Assembly (NCBI RefSeq): GCF_000772085.1
Contig: NZ_CP009755.1
Coordinates: forward strand, 558,001-622,000
Length of the DNA: 64,000 nt
Origin: Curtobacterium sp. MR_MD2014
GTDB taxonomy: Bacteria > Actinomycetota > Actinomycetes > Actinomycetales > Microbacteriaceae
Direction: 5' to 3'
Below the pieces are notes generated by a model. It did no database searches. It was given only the letters and a program-made list of their open reading frames with translations, and was not told the DNA's origin. The number at the start of each line of letters is the position of its first letter. The stretch's first letter is position 1. Below are positions 17,030-25,851 of the stretch, piece by piece. The position numbers were made by a program, and so were the translations under genes.

Positions 17030-17655
17030 GCGAGCAGACCGACGAGTCGCGTGCCGGACGACCGGTGCGGTCCGGGTGGCGCTTCGTCCGCGACCTGGCG
17101 GTCATCGTGGTCGTCGCGCTGCTGGCGTCCTTCCTGGTGAAGGCCTACCTGGTGCGGGCGTTCTCGATCCCGTCGGGCTCGATGGAGCGCACGCTGCTGA
17201 TCGGGGACAACGTGCTGGTGAACGAGCTCGTGCCGGGCGTCGCGCCGCTCCGCCGGGGCGACGTCGTGGTCTTCCGCGACCCGGGCGACTGGCTGACCAG
17301 CGAGCAGGGCGACGACCTCATCAAGCGGGTGATCGGGCTGCCGGGCGACCGGGTGTCGTGCTGCGATGCCCAGGGACGGCTGTCCGTGAACGGCCACGCG
17401 GTCGACGAGCCGTACGTGGTCCGGCCGTCCGACGTGGACCGTGTCTCGGCGGAGGACTTCGACGTCACCGTGCCCGCGGGGCGGATCTGGGTGATGGGCG
17501 ACAACCGGTACGAGTCGGCCGACTCGCGCATCCACGGGACGGTGCCGACGGCCGACGTCGTGGGCCGGGCGTTCGTCGTGACCTGGCCGGTCACGCGGTG
17601 GAGCGTGCTCGGCCGGTACGGCGAGGAGTGGGACGCGGTGCCCGACCCGCGGTGA
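17026..17655 (+). CDS. lepB: Signal peptidase I (Ser/Lys type)
   Basis: A 209-residue membrane-anchored peptidase that removes signal peptides from exported proteins. One N-terminal anchor (LAVIVVVALLASFLVKAYLV) precedes the catalytic serine, Ser52 in SIPSGSMERTL, and the general base Lys100 in IKRVIGLPGDRV; the closing box is VMGDNRYESADSR. The start is TTG at 17026, overlapping the previous stop and following AAGGTGG. This is the bacterial Ser/Lys form, in contrast to the Ser/His SipW-type enzyme at 56769. Confidence 0.93.
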   Translation: MSEQTDESRAGRPVRSGWRFVRDLAVIVVVALLASFLVKAYLVRAFSIPSGSMERTLLIGDNVLVNELVPGVAPLRRGDVVVFRDPGDWLTSEQGDDLIKRVIGLPGDRVSCCDAQGRLSVNGHAVDEPYVVRPSDVDRVSAEDFDVTVPAGRIWVMGDNRYESADSRIHGTVPTADVVGRAFVVTWPVTRWSVLGRYGEEWDAVPDPR

Positions 17656-17670
17656 GGGGCCCCGCGCAGC

Positions 17671-17759
17671 GCGGTGGACGGCCCTGCAGCCGGGCCGTCC
17701 GGTCGCGGTGGCCGGTCAGCAGCCGGGTCGTCCGGACGCGGTGGCCGGTCAGCAGCCGG
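17671..17759. repeat. About 33-bp tandem repeat running into a lipoprotein gene end
   Basis: Two copies of a 31-base unit (cores GCGGTGGCCGGTCAGCAGCC at 17705 and 17738) agree at 30 of 31 positions, with a third, diverged copy from 17671. The last copy covers the final codons and stop of the minus-strand lipoprotein gene, so the gene end is duplicated into the lepB/lipoprotein gap. Confidence 0.8.
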
Positions 17760-18069
17760 TCGTGCTGAGCGTGACCCGCGTGACGTCGTCGCCCGACACC
17801 GTCGTCCGGACGGAGCACAGGTCGCCGGCCCGCACCGTGACGTCGCCGAGCGGGACCCCGGCGAAGTCCGCGGTGCCTCCGGGGAACACCCGCTGGTGCT
17901 CGGACAGCTTGCCGGTCGCCGCGAAGACCTTCACCTCGTAGGGGCGATCCGCAGCGTTCGACGACACGGTCACCGAGATCTGCCCGGTCGAGTCGTGGGC
18001 GCCGCACCCCGTCAGCGAGAGCGCGGCGGCAGCGCCGAGGGCGAGCACGAGCGGAGCACGACGGATCAC
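17749..18069 (-). CDS. Small secreted lipoprotein, function unknown
   Basis: A 106-residue protein with a lipoprotein signal (VIRRAPLVLALGAAAALSL then the lipobox LTGC), followed by a short beta-rich domain (GQISVTVSSNAADRPYEVKV, ADFAGVPLGDVTVRAGDLC). It should be tethered to the outer face of the membrane. GTG at 18069 gives a short positively charged n-region, which is why it is preferred to the longer open frame. The last residue is a cysteine (STTGC). No family was recognised. Confidence 0.7.
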   Translation of the reverse strand: MIRRAPLVLALGAAAALSLTGCGAHDSTGQISVTVSSNAADRPYEVKVFAATGKLSEHQRVFPGGTADFAGVPLGDVTVRAGDLCSVRTTVSGDDVTRVTLSTTGC

Positions 18070-18186
18070 CGTGCCGAGGGTACGCGCGTCCGACACGGGC
18101 GCGTGTCCGGCGGATCCGGTCGCGCGTTCCCGGGTCCACCGTTCTGGGGAGGGGCGCTCCCACGGCGGACCAGTAGCGTGGAGGGC

Positions 18187-19383
18187 ATGCACCAGGGGAC
18201 CTCACCGACCTCCGCCGGATCATCGCCCGACGCCGTCCGCCGCGCGGCCCTCGTCGCCGCGCTCGACGTCGTCGACGGCGGGCCCGAGGAACGCTTCGAG
18301 CGCATCACGCGGATCGCCCGCGAGGCGTTCGGTGTCTCGGGCTCCTTCCTCAACCTCGCCGGCACCGAGGTCCTCACCATCAAGTCGCAGCAGAGCGACG
18401 CCGTGTTCGGGCCGACCATCCCGCTCCGGGACACGTTCTGCGGCCGCACGCTCGACCAGGCCGGTCCGATCGTCGTACCGGATGCCCGCGCCGACGACCG
18501 GTACGCCGACATGCCGATGGTCGTCGAGGACCCCAACGTGCGCTTCTACGCCGGTGTGCCGCTCCGCGTCGGCGACGACCACGTCAAGGTCGGCACGCTC
18601 TGCCTGGTCGACCCGCAGCCCCGGACGCTGGAGCCCGACGACCTGGCGCTGCTCGAGGAGCTCGGCGTGTGGGCGGAGCGCGAGCTCGCGGCCGGCGCGG
18701 ACGAGGACCGCCTCCGGAACGTCCTCGCCGGGCTGCAGCCCACGCCGGTCACGGTGCCGGGGTACCGGATCGGCGGCATGTCGGTCCCGCACGGGGTGGT
18801 CTCCGGCGACCTGCACGAGTGGCACCTCGCCGGTGACGCCCTGCACCTGACGGTCGCGGACGTGATGGGCAAGGGCATGTCCGCCGGGCTGCTGGCGGCG
18901 ACGATCCGCGGAGCGCTCCTCGCGCGGCCGGACGAGGAGCCCGGGCGGGCGATCGCCGCCCTGGACGAGCAGGTCGCGCCGGACCTCGGCCGTGCCGAGT
19001 CGTTCGCCACCATGTTCCACGGCCGGCTCGATCCGACCAGCGGACGGATGGACTTCGTCGACGCCGGGCACGGCCTCGTCCTGCAGATGCGTGCGGACGG
19101 CCGTGAACGGACGCTCCTGTCGAACGACCTGCCGATCGGCCTGCACCCGGCCGGGCTCACCCGGTCGTCGGGGTCGCTCGTGCTCGAGCAGGGTGACGTC
19201 CTCGTGCTCGTCAGCGACGGTGCGCTCGAACTCTGGGACTCGACGCTGCAGTCGCTGTCCCGGCTCGGGGCCCTGTGGCGCGAGGAGCCCGAGATCGACG
19301 CGTTCCTGGGTCGGGTCCGCGCCCGTGCGCTCGAGCACGACCCCGGTGACGACCTGACGGTCGTCGTGCTCGTCCGCGACTGA
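18187..19383 (+). CDS. GAF-domain PP2C (SpoIIE/RsbU-type) phosphatase
   Basis: A 398-residue signalling protein. Residues about 30-165 form a GAF domain (VSGSFLNLAGTEVLTIKSQQ, RFYAGVPLRVGDDHVKVGTLC), and residues about 195-398 a SpoIIE-like PP2C phosphatase with metal-binding aspartates in VSGDLHEWH, VADVMGKGMSAGL, VDAGHGLVLQ and the final HDPGDDLTVVVL. Proteins of this design dephosphorylate anti-anti-sigma factors and so switch on stress sigma factors; no such partner is encoded nearby, so the pathway is inferred. ATG at 18187 follows GGAGGGC. Confidence 0.87.
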   Translation: MHQGTSPTSAGSSPDAVRRAALVAALDVVDGGPEERFERITRIAREAFGVSGSFLNLAGTEVLTIKSQQSDAVFGPTIPLRDTFCGRTLDQAGPIVVPDARADDRYADMPMVVEDPNVRFYAGVPLRVGDDHVKVGTLCLVDPQPRTLEPDDLALLEELGVWAERELAAGADEDRLRNVLAGLQPTPVTVPGYRIGGMSVPHGVVSGDLHEWHLAGDALHLTVADVMGKGMSAGLLAATIRGALLARPDEEPGRAIAALDEQVAPDLGRAESFATMFHGRLDPTSGRMDFVDAGHGLVLQMRADGRERTLLSNDLPIGLHPAGLTRSSGSLVLEQGDVLVLVSDGALELWDSTLQSLSRLGALWREEPEIDAFLGRVRARALEHDPGDDLTVVVLVRD

Positions 19384-19634
19384 GCCACGGCGACCGGCGA
19401 CCGGCGACCGGCGGTCGTCGGTCGTCACGTGGTCGGACGGGAGGCGCGCGGCGGCCCCGCCACGCGCCTCCCGGCCGGCACCCGGTCACGTCGCGCTCCG
19501 CTGCGGACGACACACCCTGCTGTGGCGGGGTGCGACGTCCGTGCGAGGGCGCGACGTCCGTGCCGGGGCGCGATCCGTGATCGGCGGACGCGTGGCGGGA
19601 CGCACCCGGCCGGGCCGCGACGCCGGCCCGGCGG
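19384..19634. repeat. Repeat-rich convergent spacer with 7-bp and 19-bp tandem units
   Basis: Between the phosphatase and purC stops lie a triple CGACCGG run (about 19390-19412), an imperfect hairpin of the GGACGGGAGGC family (arms 19434-19448 and 19463-19477, one mismatch), and a 19-bp tandem repeat (GCGACGTCCGTGC at 19532 and 19551, a shortened copy at 19570). The hairpin is a likely two-way terminator. No gene was found. Confidence 0.65.
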
Positions 19635-20504
19635 TCAGGCGCCGAGGCGCTCGATGAGCTCCGCGTAGCGGGCGGCCGTGCGGTCCACGATCTCCGCCGG
19701 CAGCACCGGCGGGGTGCCCTGGCGGTCCCAGTTCGCGCTGAGCCAGTCGCGCACGATCTGCTTGTCGAACGAGTCCGTGCGGCTGCCGGAGCGGGCGTCC
19801 CAGTAGCGGCTGGAGTCGCTGGTCAGGACCTCGTCCGCGATCCGGATCGTGCCGTCGGTGTCGCGGCCGAACTCGAACTTCGTGTCGGCGATCACGACGT
19901 CGTGCTCGAGGGCGATCGCCGCCGCCTCGCCGTAGACGCGCAGCGACAGGTCGCGGAGGGCCTCGGCGTCCTCGCGCCCGACGAGCTCGACGGTCTGCTC
20001 GAAGGAGATGTTCTCGTCGTGCTCGCCCTGCGGCGCCTTGTAGGCCGGGGTGTAGATCGGCTCGGGCAGGCGGTCGCCCTCGGACAGCCCCGCGGGCAGG
20101 GGGACACCGCACACGCTCTGCGTCTCGCGGTACTCCGCCCAACCGCTGCCGACCAGGTACCCCCGGACGACGCACTCGACCGGGAACATGGCGAGCGGCA
20201 GCACGTGCATGGACCTGGCGGCCACGGACTCCGGCACCGGGGTCCCGCCGGCACCGGGGTCGACCAGGTGGTTCGGGACGTCCGCGATGCGGTCGAACCA
20301 GAAGCGCGACAGCCGTGTCAGGAGCTCGCCCTTGCCGGGGATCGGGGGTTCGAGTGCGAAGTCGTAGGCGCTGACCCGGTCCGAGGCGACGAGCAGCAGC
20401 TCCGACGCGCTCGCGACGTCGTCGACGCCCGCGGGCACGTAGAGCTCGCGGACCTTGCCCGACGAGACGTGCCGCCAGCCGGGCAGCTCGGACACGGCCG
20501 TCAC
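19635..20504 (-). CDS. purC: Phosphoribosylaminoimidazole-succinocarboxamide synthase (SAICAR synthetase)
   Basis: Step 8 of purine synthesis: CAIR plus aspartate plus ATP gives SAICAR. The 289-residue protein carries the N-terminal SSGKVRELY nucleotide loop, ASDRVSAYDF, and the family signatures VECVVRGYLVGSGWAEY and IADTKFEFGRD. GTG at 20504 overlaps the purD stop by four bases, so purD and purC form a coupled pair. The SGKVRELY loop falls near residue 15, as in longer PurC proteins. Confidence 0.96.
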   Translation of the reverse strand: MTAVSELPGWRHVSSGKVRELYVPAGVDDVASASELLLVASDRVSAYDFALEPPIPGKGELLTRLSRFWFDRIADVPNHLVDPGAGGTPVPESVAARSMHVLPLAMFPVECVVRGYLVGSGWAEYRETQSVCGVPLPAGLSEGDRLPEPIYTPAYKAPQGEHDENISFEQTVELVGREDAEALRDLSLRVYGEAAAIALEHDVVIADTKFEFGRDTDGTIRIADEVLTSDSSRYWDARSGSRTDSFDKQIVRDWLSANWDRQGTPPVLPAEIVDRTAARYAELIERLGA

Positions 20505-21769
20505 CGTGCGACCTTCGCGGCGATGTCGGTGCGGTACTGCGCCCCCTGGAGCGCGATGTCGCCGAGTCCGGCGTAGGCGCGCTCCCGGGCCTGTGCGAAG
20601 TCGGTGCCCGTCGCGACGACGCTCAGCACCCGGCCGCCGGTGGCGACGAGGTCGTCGTCGAGCACGGCGGTCGCGGCGTGCGCCACGGACACGCCCTCGC
20701 GCGCCTCGGCAGCGTCGATGCCGGTGATGACCCGACCGGTGTGCGGGTTCTCCGGGTAGCCCTCGCTCGCGAGCACCACCGTGACCGCGACGTCGGTGCT
20801 GAACGCCGGTTGCGGAGCCGACGCGAGCTGTCCGGTCGCGGCCGCCGTCAGCAGGGCGCTGAGCGGCGTGGTCAGGCGGGGGAGCACGACCTGGGTCTCC
20901 GGGTCGCCGAAGCGGGCGTTGAACTCGATGACGCGGACGCCCTGTTCGGTCACGATGAGCCCGCAGTAGAGCAGGCCGATGAACGGCGTCCCCTCGTGCT
21001 CGAGTCGACGGACGGTGGGGAGCGCCACGAGCTCGGTGACCTCGGCGACGAACGCCTGCTCGGACTCCCACCGCTCGGCGAGCCACGGGAGCGGGGAGTA
21101 GGCGCCCATGCCGCCGGTGTTCGGACCGGTGTCCCCGTCGCCCAGGCGCTTGTGGTCCTGTGCGGGGCTGAGTGCCCGGACGTCGTGCCCGTCGCTCAGG
21201 AAGAACAGCGAGACCTCTTCGCCGTCGAGGAACTCCTCGACCACCACGCGGCCGTGCTGCAGCCAGTACGTGGCGTGGTCGACGGCCGCCTGCCGGTCCT
21301 CGGTCACCAGGACGCCCTTGCCCGCGGCGAGCCCGTCGGCCTTGACCACGTACGGTGCCCCGAGCTCGTCGATCGCGGCCACGGCCTCGTCCACCGTGCC
21401 GGCGTACACGGGGCGTCCGGTCGGGACCCCGGCCTCGGCCATGATGCGCTTCGCGAACGCCTTCGACCCCTCGAGCTGGGCGGCCGCACGGCTCGGGCCG
21501 AACACCGGGATGCCCCGGGTCCGGAGCGGGTCGGCGACCCCGGCGATCAACGGCGCCTCGGGCCCGACGACCACGAGCTCCACGCCGTTCTCGATCGCGT
21601 ACTCGGCGATCAGCTCGCCGTTCGTGGGGTCGAGCGACACGGTCTCGACGTCGGTGGCGATGCCGGCGTTGCCGGGGGCCACCGTGATGACGTGTCCGGC
21701 CCGCTCTGCGAGGAGGGCCGTGATGATCGCGTGCTCGCGGGCACCGGAACCGAGGACGAGGATTCGCAC
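20501..21769 (-). CDS. purD: Phosphoribosylamine-glycine ligase (GAR synthetase)
   Basis: Step 2 of purine synthesis: phosphoribosylamine plus glycine plus ATP gives GAR. The 422-residue protein starts with the typical MRILVLGSGAREHAII, then has the ATP-grasp domain (YVVKADGLAAGKGVLV, RVVVEEFLDGEEVSLFFLSD) and the metal-binding VIEFNARFGDPETQ. It is first in a two-gene purD-purC unit; the promoter should lie in the 57-bp gap with the divergent SCP-like gene. Confidence 0.97.
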   Translation of the reverse strand: MRILVLGSGAREHAIITALLAERAGHVITVAPGNAGIATDVETVSLDPTNGELIAEYAIENGVELVVVGPEAPLIAGVADPLRTRGIPVFGPSRAAAQLEGSKAFAKRIMAEAGVPTGRPVYAGTVDEAVAAIDELGAPYVVKADGLAAGKGVLVTEDRQAAVDHATYWLQHGRVVVEEFLDGEEVSLFFLSDGHDVRALSPAQDHKRLGDGDTGPNTGGMGAYSPLPWLAERWESEQAFVAEVTELVALPTVRRLEHEGTPFIGLLYCGLIVTEQGVRVIEFNARFGDPETQVVLPRLTTPLSALLTAAATGQLASAPQPAFSTDVAVTVVLASEGYPENPHTGRVITGIDAAEAREGVSVAHAATAVLDDDLVATGGRVLSVVATGTDFAQARERAYAGLGDIALQGAQYRTDIAAKVAR

Positions 21770-21826
21770 GCGGCAAGCCTACCGAGCGCGACACGCCGTC
21801 CGCGATGCGACGGCTAGCCTGTGGAC

Positions 21827-22189
21827 ATGCCGCCGAAGAGGATCGAGGACGCCGCCGGACGCTCCGCGCTCGCCGCCGTGCGCGCGGGCTCGACCGTCCG
21901 CTCGGACGTCGCGACCGCGGTGCGGTGGACCCTGCAGCGCCTGGCCGACGACGTCCCCGGCAACAGCGTCGAGGTCCGCGTCCCGCCGTTCGCCGCGGTG
22001 CAGGCGGTCCCCGGTCCACGGCACACGCGGGGGACCCCGCCGAACGTGGTGGAGACCGACGCCACGACCTGGCTGGCCCTGGCGCTGGGCGAGCTGCGGT
22101 GGGACGAGGCCCTGGCGGCGTCGCGGGTCAGCGCGTCCGGCTCCCGTGCCGACCTGACGGCGTTCCTGCCGGTCCGCACCGCGGTCTGA
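21827..22189 (+). CDS. SCP-like (sterol carrier family) protein, function unknown
   Basis: A 120-residue soluble protein divergent from purD. It resembles the short 'sterol carrier family' proteins commonly found beside purD in actinobacteria: N-terminal helix with GRSALAAVRAGSTVRSDVATAVRW, then beta strands (NSVEVRVPPFAAVQAV) and the block PNVVETDATTWLALALGELRWDEA. No catalytic residues are obvious; these proteins may bind a hydrophobic ligand. ATG at 21827 was chosen over the GTG six bases earlier. Confidence 0.7.
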   Translation: MPPKRIEDAAGRSALAAVRAGSTVRSDVATAVRWTLQRLADDVPGNSVEVRVPPFAAVQAVPGPRHTRGTPPNVVETDATTWLALALGELRWDEALAASRVSASGSRADLTAFLPVRTAV

Positions 22190-22535
22190 CGCCGGTCGCG
22201 CCGCTGCGGTCGCGCGGCCGGGTGACCCGGCAGCCGGGGCGCTCGGCCGGGTCGTACAGCCTGGCTCACCGACTTAGGTAGGTCCTACCGATGTGACCGA
22301 CAGGACCACCCGCGTAACGTCGAAGTCGCCGGGATTCGGACCCGACCCGAACGGGTCCGAACCCGGCGACAGGGTTCAAGGTACGCGACATGCTGCCTTC
22401 GTTGTCAACCGGTACGGCGAGTCGTGCTGCAAACCGCAACGATCGCGGTCCCATCGGGGACCTTTCCTGACCCTGCGTCAGCTTCCGAGGCGGTTCAGGA
22501 CGCCGCAGGACGACCATCAGGACGCCGACGCGTGG
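22190..22535. other. Convergent spacer with two inverted repeats, no gene
   Basis: This 346-bp stretch between the SCP-like gene and the LuxR-type gene stop has no credible coding region. It contains GGTAGG-T-CCTACC (22277-22289) and a perfect 10-bp stem, TTCGGACCCG (22335-22344) and CGGGTCCGAA (22352-22361), with a 7-base loop; the latter may act as a bidirectional terminator. The remainder (22370-22530) is somewhat less GC-rich and unexplained. Confidence 0.45.
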
Positions 22536-25199
22536 TCAGCGGGCGCCGAGCATCTCCACCAGCTCCGACCGCGCGTGCACGTCCCACTTCGCGAAGATCC
22601 GCGACATGTGCGCGTCGATCGTCCGCACGCTCAGGCTCAGCGTCTCCGCGATCCGCCGGTTGCTCAGGCCCTGCGCCGCGAGTTCCGCGACCTCGTACTC
22701 CCGGTTCGTCAGCGGTGGGCGGACCCGACCGGCCGACACGGCCATCCCGTGCGCGGCGAGGACCCCCTGCGCCGCCACGACCCGCGTCCGGTCGCCGGCG
22801 AGCTCGGCGTCCGCGTACTCGACGACCGCGCGGGCGAGGGGACCGTCGACGCGCGCTGCAGCTTCGCGCATGCGGGCGAGCGACGCGGTGGTGTCCCGCC
22901 CGGACGTCATGTCGTGCGTGTAGTGCTGCGTCACCGCGTACATCACGTGCAGCCACGACCCGTCACGGGTGCTGCGCTCGATGATCTCGTCCGCGTGTCG
23001 GAGTCCGGCCGGGTTGCCGAGCACCGTCTCGGTCCAGGCGATCGACACCGCCACCTGCTCGCCGGTGATCCGCATCGCGCGGCCCGGTGTGGTGCGGGCG
23101 CGCTCGAGTGCCGCGGCCGCGCGCTCGGTGTCGCCGGCGTACGCGTACGCCATGGCCAGTCGTGCCCAGGGGTAGGCAGCGAACCCGCCGTGGTCGGCCA
23201 CGTCGTAGCGCTCGCACGCCGCCGAGAACGCGGCGATCGCGTCGTCCCACCGTCGCTGGCCGATCGCGTGGTTGCCCAGGCCGATGAGCTCGAGCGTGAA
23301 GTCGTACTTCAGGAACGGGCTCCCGCGTCGGACCGGGATCTCGGTGACCAGGTCGGCCATGTCCCCGCGCCAGACCTGCACCTGGTGCAGCACCGAGACG
23401 TTCTCGCCGACGCCCCACGGGGCAGCCTCGACGTGCTCGACGGCGGTGGCGATCGCCCGACGCGCGAACGCGGCGGCCTCCTCGAGCCGGCCCTCGGTCG
23501 CGAGTGCCATGGTGACGCACGGCGCGAGGCACAGGAGCGACACGGGCACGGTCGGCTGCTGGAGGATGCGCGACCGCTCGATCTCCGCCCGGACCTCGGC
23601 GAACCGACCGCCCCAACCCAGGTGGGCCAGTCGGAGCAGCCGGACGTGCTCGGCCGTCTCCGGACCGACGAGGGGTGCGAGGGCCTCGGAGAGCGCCACG
23701 GCGGCGTCGACGTCGTCGTCGTGGAACTGCCGGATGTTCGCCAGGGTCTCGCACGCCTCGACCACGACGGCGTCGTCGATCTCGCCGGCTCGCTTCCGGG
23801 CGAGGTCCCACGCGGCCTCCGCGTCGGCGCGACCGGCCTCACGACCCGTGCTGTACGAGTGCGCGATGGACCGCAGGCAGAGGGCGGTGACCCGCTCGGT
23901 GGCCGTGAGCGCGGTGCGCAGTGCGGCCGAGGCCAGGGCGACGGCGCTCTCGTGCTCCTGCAGCCGGACCGCGACCTGGGTGGCGTCGATGAGCTGGCCG
24001 ACCGACGGCAGCACACCGCACTCGAGCGACCAGAGCGCGGCGCGGAGCCGGGCGGCCGGCGGCGCTCCCTCCGGCCGGGCGGTCCGGAAGGCGTTGGCGC
24101 GCGCGAACAGTGCCGTGCGCCGCGCGACCGGCACGAGGCCACGGACGACCTCGCCCACGAGCGGGTGGGACGACCGGACGATGCTCGTGCCGTCCTCGGC
24201 GGAGTCGACGGCGACCAGGCCGAGCGCGACGACCCGGTCGACATCGCCGCCGGACACCATCCCGAGCAGTCGGACGAGCGGGATCGGGTCGGCGAGCGCG
24301 ACGATGTCGACGACGTCACGGAGGTCCTCGGGCAGCGCGCCGAGCTCGGTGCGGTACATGTCCGCCAGGCTGTTCGACGCGGTGACCCGGCCGCGCCAGT
24401 ACCAGCCCGTCGCGGTCTGGTCGAGCGCCCCGGACGTCAGTGCCGCGCGGACGACCTCGCGCAGGTACAGCGGGTTGCCGGCGGTCGCCCGGTGCACGCG
24501 CTCGGTCGAGGCGGTCTCGAGCTGCGCGCCGAGTGCCTGTGCGACGACCTCGCCGGTCTCGTGCAGGTCGAGCGGGGCGAGGTCGATGCGCTCGAGCAGG
24601 TCGTCCTGCCACAGTGCGCGGAGCGGCTCCGACAGTGCGGTGAAGTCGCGGCACGTCAGCACGAGCCGCGCACCCTGGTCGCGGACGAGCCAGGCGACGT
24701 ACCGAGCCGAGATGGCGTCGAGGTGGTCGGCGTCGTCGACGCGCAGCACGACGTCGCGGTCGGCCAGGTCGTCGGTCTCGCGCAGTCGGCGTGCGGCCGA
24801 GGCGTCGTCGACCAGGTCCGCCAGGGCCGCCGGCAGCTCACCGAAGCGGTCCGCCACGGCACCGAACGGCATCGAGCGACCGGCTTCGACCGCGGTGATC
24901 GGCACGACGACCGTGCGACCGGTGGGGTCACGGCGAGCGACTCGGTCGGTCACGCGGGCGGCGGTGGAGGTCTTGCCGAGCCCCGGTGCGCCGACGATCG
25001 CGACGCTCCAGCGGTGCTCGGCGACGACGGAGACCGCGCGGTCCTCCTCGCGACGCTGCACGATCGGCCACGGGATGCGTCCGGGCGTGCGGGGGCGGCG
25101 ACGCCCACGGACGGACTGTTCGTGCACCCCGTCACCTCCCGTTCCTGGTCGTCCGCCTGCTCCCCCCGGCTCACGGATCCCGTTCCCGGGCTCCGACAT
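22536..25199 (-). CDS. Large ATPase-type LuxR family transcriptional regulator
   Basis: An 887-residue regulator. Near residue 70 it has a P-loop (GAPGLGKTS) and a following AAA/NACHT-like ATPase region with VLRVDDADHLD as Walker B. A long helical-repeat middle follows (about residues 300-800, TPR-like). The last 70 residues are a LuxR winged/helix-turn-helix domain (PPLTNREYEVAELAAQGLSN, then RRIAETLSLSVRTIDAHMSR). This is LAL/MalT-like architecture, in which a ligand-gated ATPase activates transcription. ATG at 25199 gives a short Gly-rich lead; later starts are possible. No obvious target operon is adjacent. Confidence 0.85.
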   Translation of the reverse strand: MSEPGNGIREPGGAGGRPGTGGDGVHEQSVRGRRRPRTPGRIPWPIVQRREEDRAVSVVAEHRWSVAIVGAPGLGKTSTAARVTDRVARRDPTGRTVVVPITAVEAGRSMPFGAVADRFGELPAALADLVDDASAARRLRETDDLADRDVVLRVDDADHLDAISARYVAWLVRDQGARLVLTCRDFTALSEPLRALWQDDLLERIDLAPLDLHETGEVVAQALGAQLETASTERVHRATAGNPLYLREVVRAALTSGALDQTATGWYWRGRVTASNSLADMYRTELGALPEDLRDVVDIVALADPIPLVRLLGMVSGGDVDRVVALGLVAVDSAEDGTSIVRSSHPLVGEVVRGLVPVARRTALFARANAFRTARPEGAPPAARLRAALWSLECGVLPSVGQLIDATQVAVRLQEHESAVALASAALRTALTATERVTALCLRSIAHSYSTGREAGRADAEAAWDLARKRAGEIDDAVVVEACETLANIRQFHDDDVDAAVALSEALAPLVGPETAEHVRLLRLAHLGWGGRFAEVRAEIERSRILQQPTVPVSLLCLAPCVTMALATEGRLEEAAAFARRAIATAVEHVEAAPWGVGENVSVLHQVQVWRGDMADLVTEIPVRRGSPFLKYDFTLELIGLGNHAIGQRRWDDAIAAFSAACERYDVADHGGFAAYPWARLAMAYAYAGDTERAAAALERARTTPGRAMRITGEQVAVSIAWTETVLGNPAGLRHADEIIERSTRDGSWLHVMYAVTQHYTHDMTSGRDTTASLARMREAAARVDGPLARAVVEYADAELAGDRTRVVAAQGVLAAHGMAVSAGRVRPPLTNREYEVAELAAQGLSNRRIAETLSLSVRTIDAHMSRIFAKWDVHARSELVEMLGAR

Positions 25200-25329
25200 C
25201 GTCCTCGACCGGGTGGTCGGTGTCCGACTGACTGCGTTCCGTGGATACCGACCGGTAGGGACATCATGCCCTGGATCGGTCGACGCGCAACAGGCCGACG
25301 GACGTCCCACAGTGGGGGACAATGGTCGG

Positions 25330-25764
25330 GTGAGCGACACCGACCGACCCGAAGACCGCCCGGCAGCGCCGGCCGCGACGCCGGCTCCGAGCGCCGTCAG
25401 CTCGGCGGACGAGGTCACCATCCGCCGCGCACCGAAGTTCGGCGTGTTCATCGTCGGCGGCGCGGTGCTCGGCTTCCTCGCGACCCTGCTGGTCGTGACG
25501 CTCACCATGGACATCGACCGCGGCGACCAGCAGGACGCCGACTTCGGCACGCTGGTCGGCTACTTCTCGCTGTGGGGTGTCACGATCGGCGCCTTCGTCG
25601 GAGCCGTCGTGGCGATCGTCCTCGACCGCGTGTTCGCCCGCCGCGCCGCCCGCCTGACGGCGGAGCGCGTCGAGGTCGAGCCGGCCGAGGAGACCGTCGA
25701 CGGCGAGGTCGAGGTCGAGGAGCACGGTGACGCGGGCGGACCCGCGGGACGCACCGACCGCTGA
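25330..25764 (+). CDS. Small two-helix membrane protein with acidic tail
   Basis: A 144-residue protein with a Pro/Ala-rich, acidic N-terminal tail, two hydrophobic helices (FGVFIVGGAVLGFLATLLVV and VGYFSLWGVTIGAFVGAVVA) and a highly charged Glu-rich C-terminal tail. Homologues in related actinobacteria are often labelled potassium transporter Trk-like, but nothing here supports transport by itself. GTG at 25330 is the first plausible start after the divergent LuxR gene. It converges on purF and is separated from it by a palindromic terminator. Confidence 0.7.
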   Translation: MSDTDRPEDRPAAPAATPAPSAVSSADEVTIRRAPKFGVFIVGGAVLGFLATLLVVTLTMDIDRGDQQDADFGTLVGYFSLWGVTIGAFVGAVVAIVLDRVFARRAARLTAERVEVEPAEETVDGEVEVEEHGDAGGPAGRTDR

Positions 25765-25780
25765 CGGTCTGCACCGCACG

Positions 25781-25826
25781 ACGGACGGGAGGCTCCCCAC
25801 CAGCTGGTGGGGAGCCTCCCGTCCGT
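25781..25826. terminator. 46-bp perfect palindromic terminator (GGACGGGAGGC family)
   Basis: The 23-base arm beginning ACGGACGGGAGGCTCCCCAC mirrors exactly about CAG|CTG at 25803/25804. It stands between two convergent stops (25764 and 25852), so it can end both transcripts. Outer stem and CAGCTG centre match the catalase terminator at 13857. Confidence 0.85.
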
Positions 25827-25851
25827 TCCGTGGTCGCCGTGGCGACGCGAC

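Noticed and set aside
22335..22400. Possible tRNA (T-arm-like GGGTTCAAG near 22373)
   Set aside because: No acceptor, anticodon or D-arm pairing could be drawn around it.
22266..22517. 83-codon minus-strand open frame in the convergent gap
   Set aside because: Arg/Pro/Gly-rich without hydrophobic pattern, no ribosome binding site, and it contains the terminator-like stem.
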